Shown here: positions 43,280 through 53,540 of the stretch, one piece after another | Numbering within the stretch: the first letter of the stretch is position 1 | Layout of the letters: the number at the start of each line of letters is the position of its first letter | DNA from: Rhynchospora pubera | Lineage: Eukaryota > Streptophyta > Magnoliopsida > Poales > Cyperaceae | Reading direction: 5' to 3' | Length of the DNA stretch: 64,000 nucleotides | Assembly (NCBI GenBank): GCA_028095005.1 | Contig: CM051462.1 | Span: forward strand, 83,401,846 to 83,465,845 | Position numbers and translations under genes: made by a program | The notes under the pieces: generated by a model | What the model saw: the letters and a program-made list of their open reading frames with translations, nothing else | Told to the model about the DNA's origin: nothing | The model's database searches: none

Positions 43280-44620
43280 ATAAGTGTTTTGAAACCTAAG
43301 TCAAATGAATTTATAACCTCGTTCTACCTTACTAATCATTCTGGTAAAGCTAAGGGTCGAACCCAAGGGACGGTAAAAATGAGTACCGGACTTAGTTTTT
43401 CTTAAAAGATAGACAAATAAAAATCGTGAGGATTTAATTCAAAAGAAACAACTAAATAACAATTGAAAATCAATAGAATAATTATAAAATATTTTTGGGT
43501 TGGTTTTTGTATTTTTAGATGTTCAAATAAATGCAGACGATGTCCTAGGGTCTAGCGTTCAGTTAATTTGGCTCTAAAGCACCTCAGCCTTCGATTTTCA
43601 TCTAGATAGAGGCCAATTTCGGTCCGAAATGTAAGAGTTTCGGTCCGAAATCCTTACTGTTTTGATCCGAAATTATTTTAGAATAAATGTTTCGACTTGA
43701 TATCTCTACACAATGCTATGTGAAGGGTACTAAGCAACCAGACCTAAGTTAAGACCTCAGCTTTCACGATTTCGATTCTAACTTGATTTGGAACTTGGTT
43801 TTCGCCTCATAAACAATCAAACATATACTTTCGTCCTAATTCAATTGTTTAGATGAGTTAAATTGGGGTACTAGAAATATTTAAAGTATGTCGGATCAAT
43901 AAAAGTTGCACCTGTCGGTCGCAACTAACCTCCTTTTTCAAGTGATTGGTTTATTTCATATACTCAACTATTCAATTAATTGTTCTTGTCTAATGCCCTA
44001 ACGGTGCTGCAGACATCATTAAGTAGACAATAAAGCAAGTAATCAAATTAACTAAGCAAGTGATCAATCTCAACAAAACACATCACATAAACATAGTATA
44101 AATGATCAAGTCATCACATAATACCAAATCAATCTACTAGCTATCCCTAAGACATCATAAAAGGGTCTAGCCTAACATGCTCATAACAGAAATAATAAGT
44201 ATCATGCAAATAAGTAAGATACAAGTCATAAAATAATGAAACATAAGTATAAAAGAGTAAACCGAGATATCCAATGCAAATACTCGCTGTCCTAAGGCCA
44301 AGGAATCGATGTGGAGATGCAAGATCGCTGCCGTCGCACACAAACACTGCTGCTCCTCAAGAAAACCCGTCGAAAGAGCCAAAAACGCCAAGAAAACAGT
44401 GGTGAAAGGTGGAGAAAATTAAAAGTCGAAGAAGCGAGACCCTCTGGTCGAGAACATGCGCCTATATACTCCCTCAGGTCGGTCAAGAGGCGGCTAGGGC
44501 AAGAAATGTGCTTTCCATCCTTGAAACTTGCCAAAATTTACTTTCCATAACCAGTTTTCGGACCGAAATCAGAACATTTCGGACCGAAATGGAAAGCAAG
44601 TGGGGTGAAATGGGCTGAAA
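43280..44620 (+). mobile_element. LTR-retroelement remnant, family also at 3.6-4.4 kb
   Basis: It opens with AAACCTAAGTCAAATGAATT and GGGTCGAACCCAAGGGAC, aligned block by block with the inverse of 3640-4417. The palindromes TTTCGGTCCGAAA (43618 and 43639) and TTTCGGACCGAAA (44567 and 44577) occur near both ends of the visible remnant. ORFs such as 43157-43405 and 44311-44550 overlap it and look accidental. LTR boundaries, PBS and PPT could not be fixed, so the class is inferred from the phrase around TCGAACCC and from family texture. Confidence 0.5.
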
Positions 44621-45014
44621 CCAAGGCCTATGATCTATCTCGGCCCATGGTGATGTAGTCTAGGTCTAGGCACGCATGTGTGAGCCAGGAATGAATCGTC
44701 TGGCTGAGGGTTGGGCTCCACTCTCCATGTCTGAGGCGTCTTGTTTTCAATTTCCACGGAAATTCTACAAAATAGAGATAGAAGTGACGACAGTACAAAA
44801 TCCTGGAAAACACAGTTAATAATGAGACATTTATAATGGTTTGAGTGCTATTTTGGTGTTAAGTATGGTAAAAAATATGTATATAAATATGAGATATCAT
44901 CCCATATCAACTCCGATATCTAGATGCTTGCATATATGGCTAACTAGCAAGCTAGGTCCATTTTAAAATTTATAAAATGTAATATCTTGATCTCCATTGT
45001 GATTTGTGAGTGAC
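44621..45014. other. Spacer, nothing recognised
   Basis: This is probably still part of, or flanking, the retroelement remnant. It has no ORF of note and no terminal signature. Confidence 0.4.
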
Positions 45015-45594
45015 TATCACTGCTCCATTTTTGGGATTGTGCAACGGTTAATAAAGCAAAATAGCCACAGTTCTCGTCCGTTGCAGAAGCCCCTGTAGCA
45101 AATTGTATAAAAACGGTCTTTAAAATAGAGACGGTTTTTAAATAAAATCCGTCTTTAAACGCTCCAAATACAGACGGTTTTAAACAAAAGCCCGTCTAAA
45201 GCCCAACAGATAAAGACGATTTTAGGGTAAAAAACCGTCTCTATTTTGATACAGCAAATGTGCATTAAAATATACATTCAAAATTGTTACGGTTACCAAC
45301 ATAAAAACCGTTGCTATTCTTTTTATTTTTGCATATTTTCTGCGGCTAGCCCATATTGCTAGCCATACCATATGGTACCAATGTACCATATATCAACATA
45401 TTGACATATTATTGGCAATCACACATATTGACATATATATCAACATCACATACATAAGTTATCCAAAATCACACATAAAGATAGCAAATTAAAGTTGAAG
45501 AGTATCAAATATTTACCAAAATTAGTACACGTACCAAAAGTACAAAAATTAGTAAATGTTCCAAAAATCAGCCTTTTCTTTGATTCTTCTTGCA

Positions 45595-46560
45595 ATGTTG
45601 CACAGCCAAATATGACGAGGATCTGGCTCCACAGTGTAACATGAACCATGCACCCTCTAAATAAAAGAAGGCAGTAGGATATTAGAATCTTTTTATTTGT
45701 TTGGCTGGTTTATAGGTAAAAAAAAAAAGAAAAAAGAATAAGTACATAAAAAAGGAGAAATTTTGCAGATAAGGGCACCTTTTTTGCCAGATACATGCAC
45801 CGTATGTTCTTCAGGTTGTCTGGTTGGCCAATATTCTTGATCGGGCTGAAACCTGTGATCCTTCCAATTATATCTGAAAGAATATTTGGAAAACATTAAA
45901 GTTGTTCCAAAACCAAGACTAATTCCGGTAACACTTAAGCTGTGCATGTAATTCAATTAGAGACATAAAGCAAGCTACCTTTTAGGCTTTATCCCCGAAA
46001 CATCCAATACATATCAGTAACTTAAAGTGAGAGAATAAGTCAAATTAGAAACTGGAGACATTGAGAAAAAAACAGCATTCTATTTCATATGATCTTTTTA
46101 AATTTCCCGTATAAACTTCTCTGTCCCAAACGACCAGCATTCTATTTCCCAAATTCAATTCCATTCGTTCTCTATTCATTGTATGAAACTATTAAGACAT
46201 ACGTTAGTTCATAATTTTAGTATGAATTTTACAGAACTATTAATTGTAAGGCAATTGAAATTAAGCACGTTGATAAGTTCAACACCCCTCGTCATTTCTG
46301 GGGTAATCAAAATCATAATATCATAAAAAAATGTCATGGCCGCACCTCAAATGCAATCTCTTTGTAAGACCAAAACAATTCAAATTTTACAACACAGTAA
46401 ATCAAACAACACAACAGATCTGCTAAATTACACATACCTGATCATAGTTGAAGGGTTCAACACACCATTGGATCTGCCGCTAAGCCCACCTGCTATCATT
46501 CCAAGCGAAAACTCTTAAGATGAAGCTTGTTTAGACCAAGAGAGACATCAAACCGATTTG
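45595..46560 (-). other. Possible captured exons, unidentified
   Basis: On the minus strand three pieces look like exons with plausible splice signals. One is near 46430-46530, ending CTATGATCAG|GTATGT. A second is near 45778-45876, beginning after ATTCTTTCAG with ATATAATTGGAAGGATCA and ending AAAAAAG|GTGCCC. A third is near 45570-45655 after TTTAG. Open frames exist in each, but I cannot name a protein, and frames do not join convincingly. They may come from a different gene than the phosphatase exon. Confidence 0.3.
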
Positions 46561-46995
46561 GAGTTGGAACTGACACTGCAAGCATGGTTTAAAAACTCAG
46601 CCAAAACTAATATAAACAAGCGATCTAACATGGTCTATCAATAGAAAAGTTTTCAGCATCCTTCTTATTAGTAGAAAAGTAATTTTTCCAACTCAGGTCA
46701 GATCACATTGCACCTAAAAGAGTTCCTTATCACTGTATATGTACCACATATCATGTCAGCACCTGTTTAAGTGTTAATGTTCCATAGATCAATTCATCCT
46801 CTCAAGGCATGAGGAAAAAAAGTAATACCAGCTGTCATGTTTTCGAGTAAAGAAGATGTTTTCACATTTTTTAGGTCTTATTATCAGAATTTTTACATGG
46901 CATCTAGGACATTTCCTGTTTGGTGCCCTAGAACTTGTCTACAAATTTGCACGACATGTCGAGCAACTGATGAGAGTGACCTCCAAGGGAACCAG

Positions 46996-46999
<4 letters not shown>

Positions 47000-47029
<30 letters not shown>
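47000..47029. repeat. (AG)n microsatellite
   Basis: About 14 uninterrupted AG units directly beyond the splice donor of the phosphatase exon, so within what was its following intron. Confidence 0.95.
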
Positions 47030-47033
<4 letters not shown>

Positions 47034-47034
<1 letters not shown>

Positions 47035-47195
47035 CCTTCTCATCAGCTTCCAGTCGATGATCAGCTGATAGATGGTATATGGAACCTTCGCCTGACTCAA
47101 GAATGCACCGTGAATCACCTACAGATGCTACGGTAACAACCCATCCATCTATTATCACCATTGTTACAGTTGTCCCTGATGAATGCGCTGAGTTA
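47034..47195 (-). pseudogene. Captured exon of protein phosphatase 2C
   Basis: A single exon on the minus strand: acceptor TATTTTTGTAG at 47196, donor GA|GTAAGC after 47034. The frame reads SGTTVTMVIIDGW, then VASVGDSRCILESGEG and LSADHRLEADEKE. These are conserved PP2C motifs (SGTT.., VGDSR, S.DHR) of the plant metal-dependent Ser/Thr phosphatases, which dephosphorylate proteins using Mg/Mn. The frame has no stop or frameshift. The remaining catalytic motifs (DGHGG upstream, DG.WD and DN downstream) are not found in the element, so no active phosphatase can be made. A C+T-rich leader-like stretch and an ATG on the same strand near 47725 might be the captured 5' end of the same gene. Confidence 0.85.
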
Positions 47196-48500
47196 CTACA
47201 AAAATAAAATAAAATGCTAAAGTTATTGTCCATTCACAATATCTAAAATAACACAAAAGAATGCTGATGCATGATTTATTACCACATAATGTTGTCTAAA
47301 TCATGGTGGAAACTCAAAGGTAGTAACTAAATGAGCTTTTAAAACATCACGTTTTCCACATTTTTGCTTGGTTTTCACTTATTAGAAGATAATAGATTCT
47401 AATGTTCTACCAAAACAGTTTACCTTATCAGTAACACCACAGATCAAGGAAGACTACACCAATATTGCCAATAAAACTGAAATGCCTTATGGCAATATGC
47501 ATTTCTGTTAGTTGTGCAATTAGACTTCTAACACACCTAAATAAGCACTAGTTTATCTATTTGACTACAATTAAAGACCAAACAAGCAATAAAATAATTA
47601 TTTGTGGTCAAGCAGTAGTATTTACATTGTCTGAAGTTGCAAGAGGCATGTCAGTTGCTATCATTCCAGCTTGAATATCTCGAGATTCACTGAAGAGCAG
47701 AAGGACATATCAACTGTTCCTGCCATCGTTCTGGCGGCAAAGTACGTCGCTTCTGGAAGGATCACCACCAACGCCAAATCGAGAGAGCTGTTGTCGCATC
47801 AAGAAGAGAGTGAGTCGAGAAGAGAGGGAGTCGAGAAGAGGCGGAGAGCGAGTGGCGGCTGTCGAAACGGCGGAGAGCTCGAGGGCGGAGCGAGTGGCTA
47901 TCAGATGAGATCGAGAGGAGGCGAGGGCTTGAGTCGAAGTGCTTCGAGAGGAGAGGAGAGGAGAGTTTGAGAGAGTCTAGAGCGGCGCTGTCCAGAGGAG
48001 GGATTGGGAGGGGATTGAGAGGAGGGTTTTAGAGAATGGGAGAAGGAGTGTTTGAGAGGGGATTCGTACTTAGCAAAAAATGGGAGGAGGGCTTCGTGCT
48101 ATAAAAAAAATTAAACTAACGACAGGTTTTAATTAATAGGCGTTGTTATTTAAATAAAGACGGTTTAATCAAACAACTGTTTGAAATTGAAAAAAAAATA
48201 GCAACGGTTCTTGAAAAAATCCGTCATTATTTGATATAAACAGTTCTTTATTTTTGGGGGGCCGAGAAATGGGACACGGTTTTAATGTAAAACCCGTTGC
48301 TATTTTTCGCTCAAATTTTTTCTCTCTCCTATTATATGGTTTCAAACGGTTATTTATAAAAACCGTGACTAAATCTCCGTTGCAAAAACCTCGTTTTCTG
48401 GTAGTGTATATCCCTCGATCGGTCCTTGTGCTGCATCACTTCGTCTAGTTCTCGCCCTCTATAATAATCATCCGGCAAGAGGTTGCGGGATCCCGCGTAT

Positions 48501-48668
48501 GGGGGCGTTTGGATCGCTTAGGAATTGGGGGAATTGGGAGAATTTGCTATTCCTAGGCATAAATTTATTGGAAAGTGTGTAACTTTGTGAAGAGTTTGGA
48601 TTGTTTATATTAAAATTTATGCCTGGAATTGCTTATTCCCGGAATTTAGAACGCATCCAAACGGTCCC
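48501..48668. mobile_element. Tourist-like MITE, copy 6
   Basis: It runs from GGGGGCGTTTGGATCGCTTA to ATCCAAACGGTCCC, with 3-bp TAT duplications at 48498-48500 and 48669-48671. It has the full family core. It cuts off the 3' end of the inverted membrane-protein pseudogene. Confidence 0.88.
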
Positions 48669-48671
48669 TAT

Positions 48672-49378
48672 ATGATTATGAACAACAGAATAAGGGAATT
48701 GACAACCATAAACAGAATATGGGAATTGACAACCACAAACAAACCGATAAAAGTAAAAGAAATGATATTCTTTTTAGGATCGACTTCATGAGTTGCCCGC
48801 AACCACGACCAAACACATAACAGTCCGAGAAGTGGAGGAATACATTTCCATCCTATCCATAAGAACGACTTGTTCATGTCAAAATAAATCATCATAGGCT
48901 GTGTTTGAATGAGTGAGAGAATAAGAAAATAGTTTTTTCCTACTGTCAAATTTATTATAAACAATTCAAACTCTTCACAAAGTTATACACTTTCTAATAC
49001 TTCTTTTATTATTCCTCTTATTCCTACACCGATCAAACGGAGCCATAGAAAAAAGAATAAAGGAGGCGCAACTGCGCAAGAGGCAATCGCTACGTCCACA
49101 GCAACAGAAACTTTATTACTACAACAACAACATAGTTGCTGAGTATCGATTGGCTTCTTCCACAGTAGAGTACCCTTGAAAACCGACCAAAAAGAAAAAG
49201 AAAAATGGCTAGTACATGAATAATGTGACTTAAGGACTTCTAGGACCTTCAGACTGCAATATGTTCATTACTGATGACAAGATTTTTTTGTCAAAAATAT
49301 TAGTGTACCTTTACTTATTTGTCCCATCCTGTCCTCTCGAATTTCATTAGTTGGCGGAGTGTTCGCTTCAACATCCAT
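48672..49378 (-). pseudogene. Third, inverted copy of membrane-protein gene
   Basis: Exon 1 (49309-49378) encodes MDVEANTPPTNEIREDRMGQ plus ISK, with the donor AAAG|GTAC placed exactly as in the intact gene (one codon longer). Exon 2 starts near 49174 after TTTTCAAG. It is split by a MITE at 48897-49044, after which the frame resumes as MMIYFDMNKSFLWIGWKCIP and LLGLLCVWSWLRATHEVDP, matching residues about 60-98 of the intact protein. The 3' third is replaced by low-complexity sequence and a second MITE. There are stops in the segment just before the first MITE. It is a more distant and dead paralogue. Confidence 0.85.
48897..49044. mobile_element. Tourist-like MITE, copy 7, inside pseudogene exon
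   Basis: It begins GGCTGTGTTTGAATGAGTGA, ends GATCAAACGGAGCC, and has 3-bp ATA duplications at 48894-48896 and 49045-49047. It contains the inverse family core (TTATAAACAATTCAAACTC). Removing it and one ATA restores the alignment of the interrupted exon with the intact gene. Confidence 0.88.
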
Positions 49379-49389
49379 AGATCTAAAAA

Positions 49390-51974
49390 CTTACTGTTAG
49401 TAACGCATACGATTGTACAATAACACACGTTGTTCAAAATTCACTAAATAATTCCTCATTATTTCAATTGGATGTAACGCAAATTCAATTGTAAAATTAA
49501 GTGTTGTTCAAATTTAAAAGGAAAACATCAATATTCAGTGTCGTTCGAATTTACGGAATTGTTTCTGGATCAGCAGCGGGTCGCGGAACCAGAGATGCGC
49601 TTGTTCCGTTCTGTAACCGACAGAAACTTTATATACTCAGATCTAGTGTTCTATTATTTGGTTGGCTTGTCTATTCCGTCCCCAAATGTCGAGAACAATA
49701 GATATCTGAGAGAGAAAATGAGTCTTCTCCGCCCTTGCTTGATGAATTTCCAAGCATGAAAGAGAAGCACGGCATGTCGAACACTTGGAATCGTGGATGG
49801 TGGCGCTAGACCCTAATTTGAGGTCGTAGTGCATCAGCCGCATACTGAGAGAGACAGAGGCTGTGGCGCAGCAGATGTGTGGTGGTGATGGCTTGTAGTA
49901 TCGCCTACGAGATTGAAGTCTGGTATATTCGATTTTTCCGCAAACGATAATCTAATCACTATTAGATTTACATTATTCATGATAGATTTGTAGTAGAGAT
50001 CCTACCTACCTAAACCTACAAGTGTGAATAACACAAGATAAACATTCAACACTTTTAATAGTTCCAATTTCTGAAAGTATCTATTTCATATGACCAATTA
50101 ATTTCCTTCTGTATTAAATTGATCAATTTCTGAAAGTATTGATTTTCTTCTGTCTATCCTAAAGGGACCTCTAATCCAATTAAGTAATATATATACTTTT
50201 TTTTCTGCAAAAGTAAGAAATACAATCTAAACCATGGCATGATGGATAAGATCAAATTAAGTGCTGGTCAAGGAGAAAACGAATAAAAAAGGTTGGCAAT
50301 ACTAAGTATCAAAAGCTTTTCAATCCTGAGATAGTTTTTGATGTCTTTAAACCTGGGAAAGGTCTCACCAGCCCAGATCTTGAATATTCATCCTAGGAAA
50401 GAAATAATTATCCATGAACAAAAAAGATTTTCAATCAATAACAGTTTTTTTCTTAGGCGATACTAAGTATAAAAAGTACCTGAATCGGGCAGTCCGAGGC
50501 AGCTCAAAACTCAAAACTAGCTGAAAAAAATCAGAACCTATTCCTAGCAATGAAATTATTTAATGATTTATACCAGAGCCTCCTCAGACCTGGCATGTGC
50601 TTTCTTTATTCATACTTTTTTACCAGTTTAGTTATAAACTTATAATTCCTTACTAAGTTATACTTTCTTGCTGTGTTCATCGCTGCACGGACAAATGTCT
50701 TGTTTTAATCCTAGCACAAATGACTAAACCACAAGAGCTCCAGAAAACCGTCAACAAGAAGTACATAATTACATATGGTTTTGTCTAGTTATTAAAAGGT
50801 ATTTATTGTAGCTCTTATAAAAAAGGGCAGTTAACTCCACAATTTTATTTCTGTTGGCAACAAAGCTGTGCACGCATTTTGAAGCACATCTACATGGATG
50901 CGGTTGCAAGTTTTCAATTTTTGGTCCTCTTATTTCTTTTTTCAGAGGGGCTTCTATATTATCTGTTATTGTAGAACAATGTTAGTTATAGAGAAATTTG
51001 AAGTTCTTCTACTGGTATGCTTGATCAATAGGATTCCTTTTTTTTGCTGGAACTCACTATATAGTCTCTTTCCATTTCAACTTTAGTATAAATACTATTA
51101 TTTGGAGTCAAGTGTCACCACTGCCTTTTATTTTGCTCCAGAATCTAATTAAATTGGGTCTGGCTGTACAAATATTCTGTATGCGGAGATGGAAAAAAAA
51201 AAATAGATATAGAATACATTTTAGGTTGAGCTAGTTTGTTTATTAGACTTCCTTAAAACAATATTATTAATTTTAAAGGAATTCTTTAAATATCAGAAAG
51301 GTCCAGACTCTTACACATTGTTTGTGGAATTCCTTAATTACATTTTGAACCTGTTGAATTCTCTTTACCTTTATTTTTTATTTCTCTCCAAACTAGAATT
51401 AACAGAAGGAATGAGATAACAAAATTATTGTATTATTTTTGTCCATTCCTTTTAGTTTTCTTTTCTTCTTAACTTACAATTAACCAAAACAAGATCGTAA
51501 ATTACGTTAGAAATATAAAAAAAAAATAGAGGGTCAAGGGTATTTTGTAGATCTCATTAAATCACAAAGTCATGTTGTATATCAATCATACAAATATAAA
51601 TGAAAAAATAATTAATAACATGCAGCAATATCAGATTTGTAGTCTAGATTGCTTCCACCATTTTTTTTTCCTAATTCACTAAAATTTTATGATGATGCGT
51701 CCTGCTACTTAACTTTATATTTAATATTTCACTTAACATAAAATTTCTTTCTAATTAAGATTTCCGGGCCGAAGTTAATTTTAACATAACATTTCTACTT
51801 AACTTTAATCTACACTTTAAACTATCATATTGAGTTTTAGAACTCTCGAAGGTTTAGTAGTTAGTACCAAGGTAGTGCCCAGGTAGTGTCTCAAGAATGT
51901 TCCCCAACCAATGACAGGTGGGCCCGTGCATCCCTAATTTTTTTTTTACCTTAGGACATTAATATTGCAAAAAA
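49390..51974. other. A+T-rich stretch before the satellite
   Basis: No gene or mobile-element terminus recognised. A slightly G+C-richer piece at 49540-49920 has overlapping ORFs on both strands, none of a known family. The segment 51835-51940 (CGAAGGTTTAGTAG...GGTGGGCCCGTGC) has a different composition and could be a transposon end. Confidence 0.45.
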
Positions 51975-52189
51975 GCAACTTAGAATGAATTCAGAAACGA
52001 TTGAAATGCTCAAACGATGCTCAAAATTGCATTATTTGCAACTTATATGCGAAATTACCACGTATAATCAAATCTTTTTGACTAAATAATATATGAATCA
52101 TATTCTAAACTGTATAAAGAGTTTAAATGTAGATTTTTGTGATCAAATGACTTACAATGAATCCAGAAATGACTGAAATGCTCAAACGA

Positions 52190-53540
52190 TGCGAGAATTC
52201 AATTATTCGCACATTATAGGCGTAATTACCATGTATAATCCTATATTTTTGAAATAAATAACATGTGAATAATATTCTAGACAGTACAAATTGATTAAAT
52301 GTAGATTATTGTAATCAAATGACTTAGAAAGAATACAGAAACAATTGAAATGCTCAGAATTGCATTAATTGCAATTTATATGCGTATTTATCATGTATAA
52401 TCCAATCTTTTTAAATAAATAACATATGAATCATATTCTAGACAGTATAAAGAGTTTAAATGTAGACTGTTGTGATCAAATGACTTAGAATGAATGCTCA
52501 AACGATTCTCAGAATTGCATTATTTGCACTTTATATGTGTAATTACCATGTTTAATACAATATTTTTGAATAAATAACATGTGAAAAATATTATAGACAG
52601 TAAAAATTGATTAAATATAGATTATTGTGATCAAATGACTTAGGATGTATACAAAAACGATTGAAATGCTCAAACGATGCTCACAATTGCATTATTTGCA
52701 ATTTATATGCGTAATTACCATTTATAATACAATCTTTTTGAAAAATAACATACGAATCATATTCTAGACAGTATAAAGAGGTTCAATGTAGATTATTGTG
52801 ATAAATAACATAGAATAAATCCATAAACGATTGAAATGAACAAACGATGCTCAAAATTGCATTATTTGTAATTTATATGCGTAATTCCGATGTATAATCT
52901 AATATTTAATAAATAACATGTGAATAATATTCTAGACAGTACAAATAGATTAAATGTAGATTATTGTTATCAAATAACTTAGAAAGAATACAGAAACGAT
53001 TGAAATGCTCAAACAATACTCAAAATTGCATTATTTGCAATTTATATGCATAATTACCTTGTATAATCCAATATTTTTAAATAAATAACAAATGAATCAT
53101 ATTCTTGACAGTATAAAGAATATAAATATTGACTGTTGTGATCAAATGACTTAGAATGAATGCAGAAACGATTGAAATGCTGAAACGATACTCAGAATTG
53201 CATTATTTGAAACTTATATGCGTAATTACCATGTTTAATCCAATCTTTTTAAATAAATAACAAGTGAATAATATTATAGACAATAAAAATTCATCAAATA
53301 TAGATTATTGTGATCAAATGACATAGAATGAATACAAAAACGTTTGAAATGCTCAAACGTTGCTCAGAATTGCATTATTTGCAGTTTATATGCTTAATTA
53401 CCATGTATAATACTATCTTTATGAATAAATAACATATGAATCATATTCCAGATAGTATAAAGAGGCTAAATGTAGATTTTTGTTATCAAATGACATAAAA
53501 TGAATCCATAAACGATTGAAATGCACAAACGATGCTCAAA
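52190..53540 (+). repeat. Four-monomer higher-order repeat in the satellite
   Basis: Monomers starting near 52191, 52358, 52511 and 52682 correspond in order to those starting near 52852, 53023, 53196 and 53367, a period of about 660-687 bp. Diagnostic shared variants are ACATGTGAATAATATTCTAG with GAAAGAATACAG (first), GACTGTTGTG (second), TGTTTAAT with ATAAAAATT-like and ATACAAAAACG (third), and AAGAGG with CATAAACGATTG (fourth). The second monomer of the first unit has lost about 17 bp. Confidence 0.8.

Larger units (their letters stand above)
45018..48406. mobile_element. CACTA element carrying host gene fragments
   Basis: The right end reads, inverted, CACTACCAGAAAACGAGG, followed by GCAACGG 24 bases in. 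The left end begins CACTGCTCC with GCAACGG at the same distance. A 3-bp duplication TAT flanks it (45015-45017 and 48407-48409). Subterminal GACGGTTTT/AAAACCGTC words are dense at 45110-45250 and 48115-48400, as in En/Spm-type elements. No transposase is seen, so it is non-autonomous. The interior has exon-like DNA of host origin. The left terminus is decayed, so that boundary is less certain than the right. Confidence 0.8.

Noticed and set aside
47671..47970. 99-codon Arg/Glu/Gly-rich plus-strand ORF
   Set aside because: It is antisense to a C+T-rich leader-like stretch inside the CACTA element; the composition is that of a (GA)-rich purine tract.
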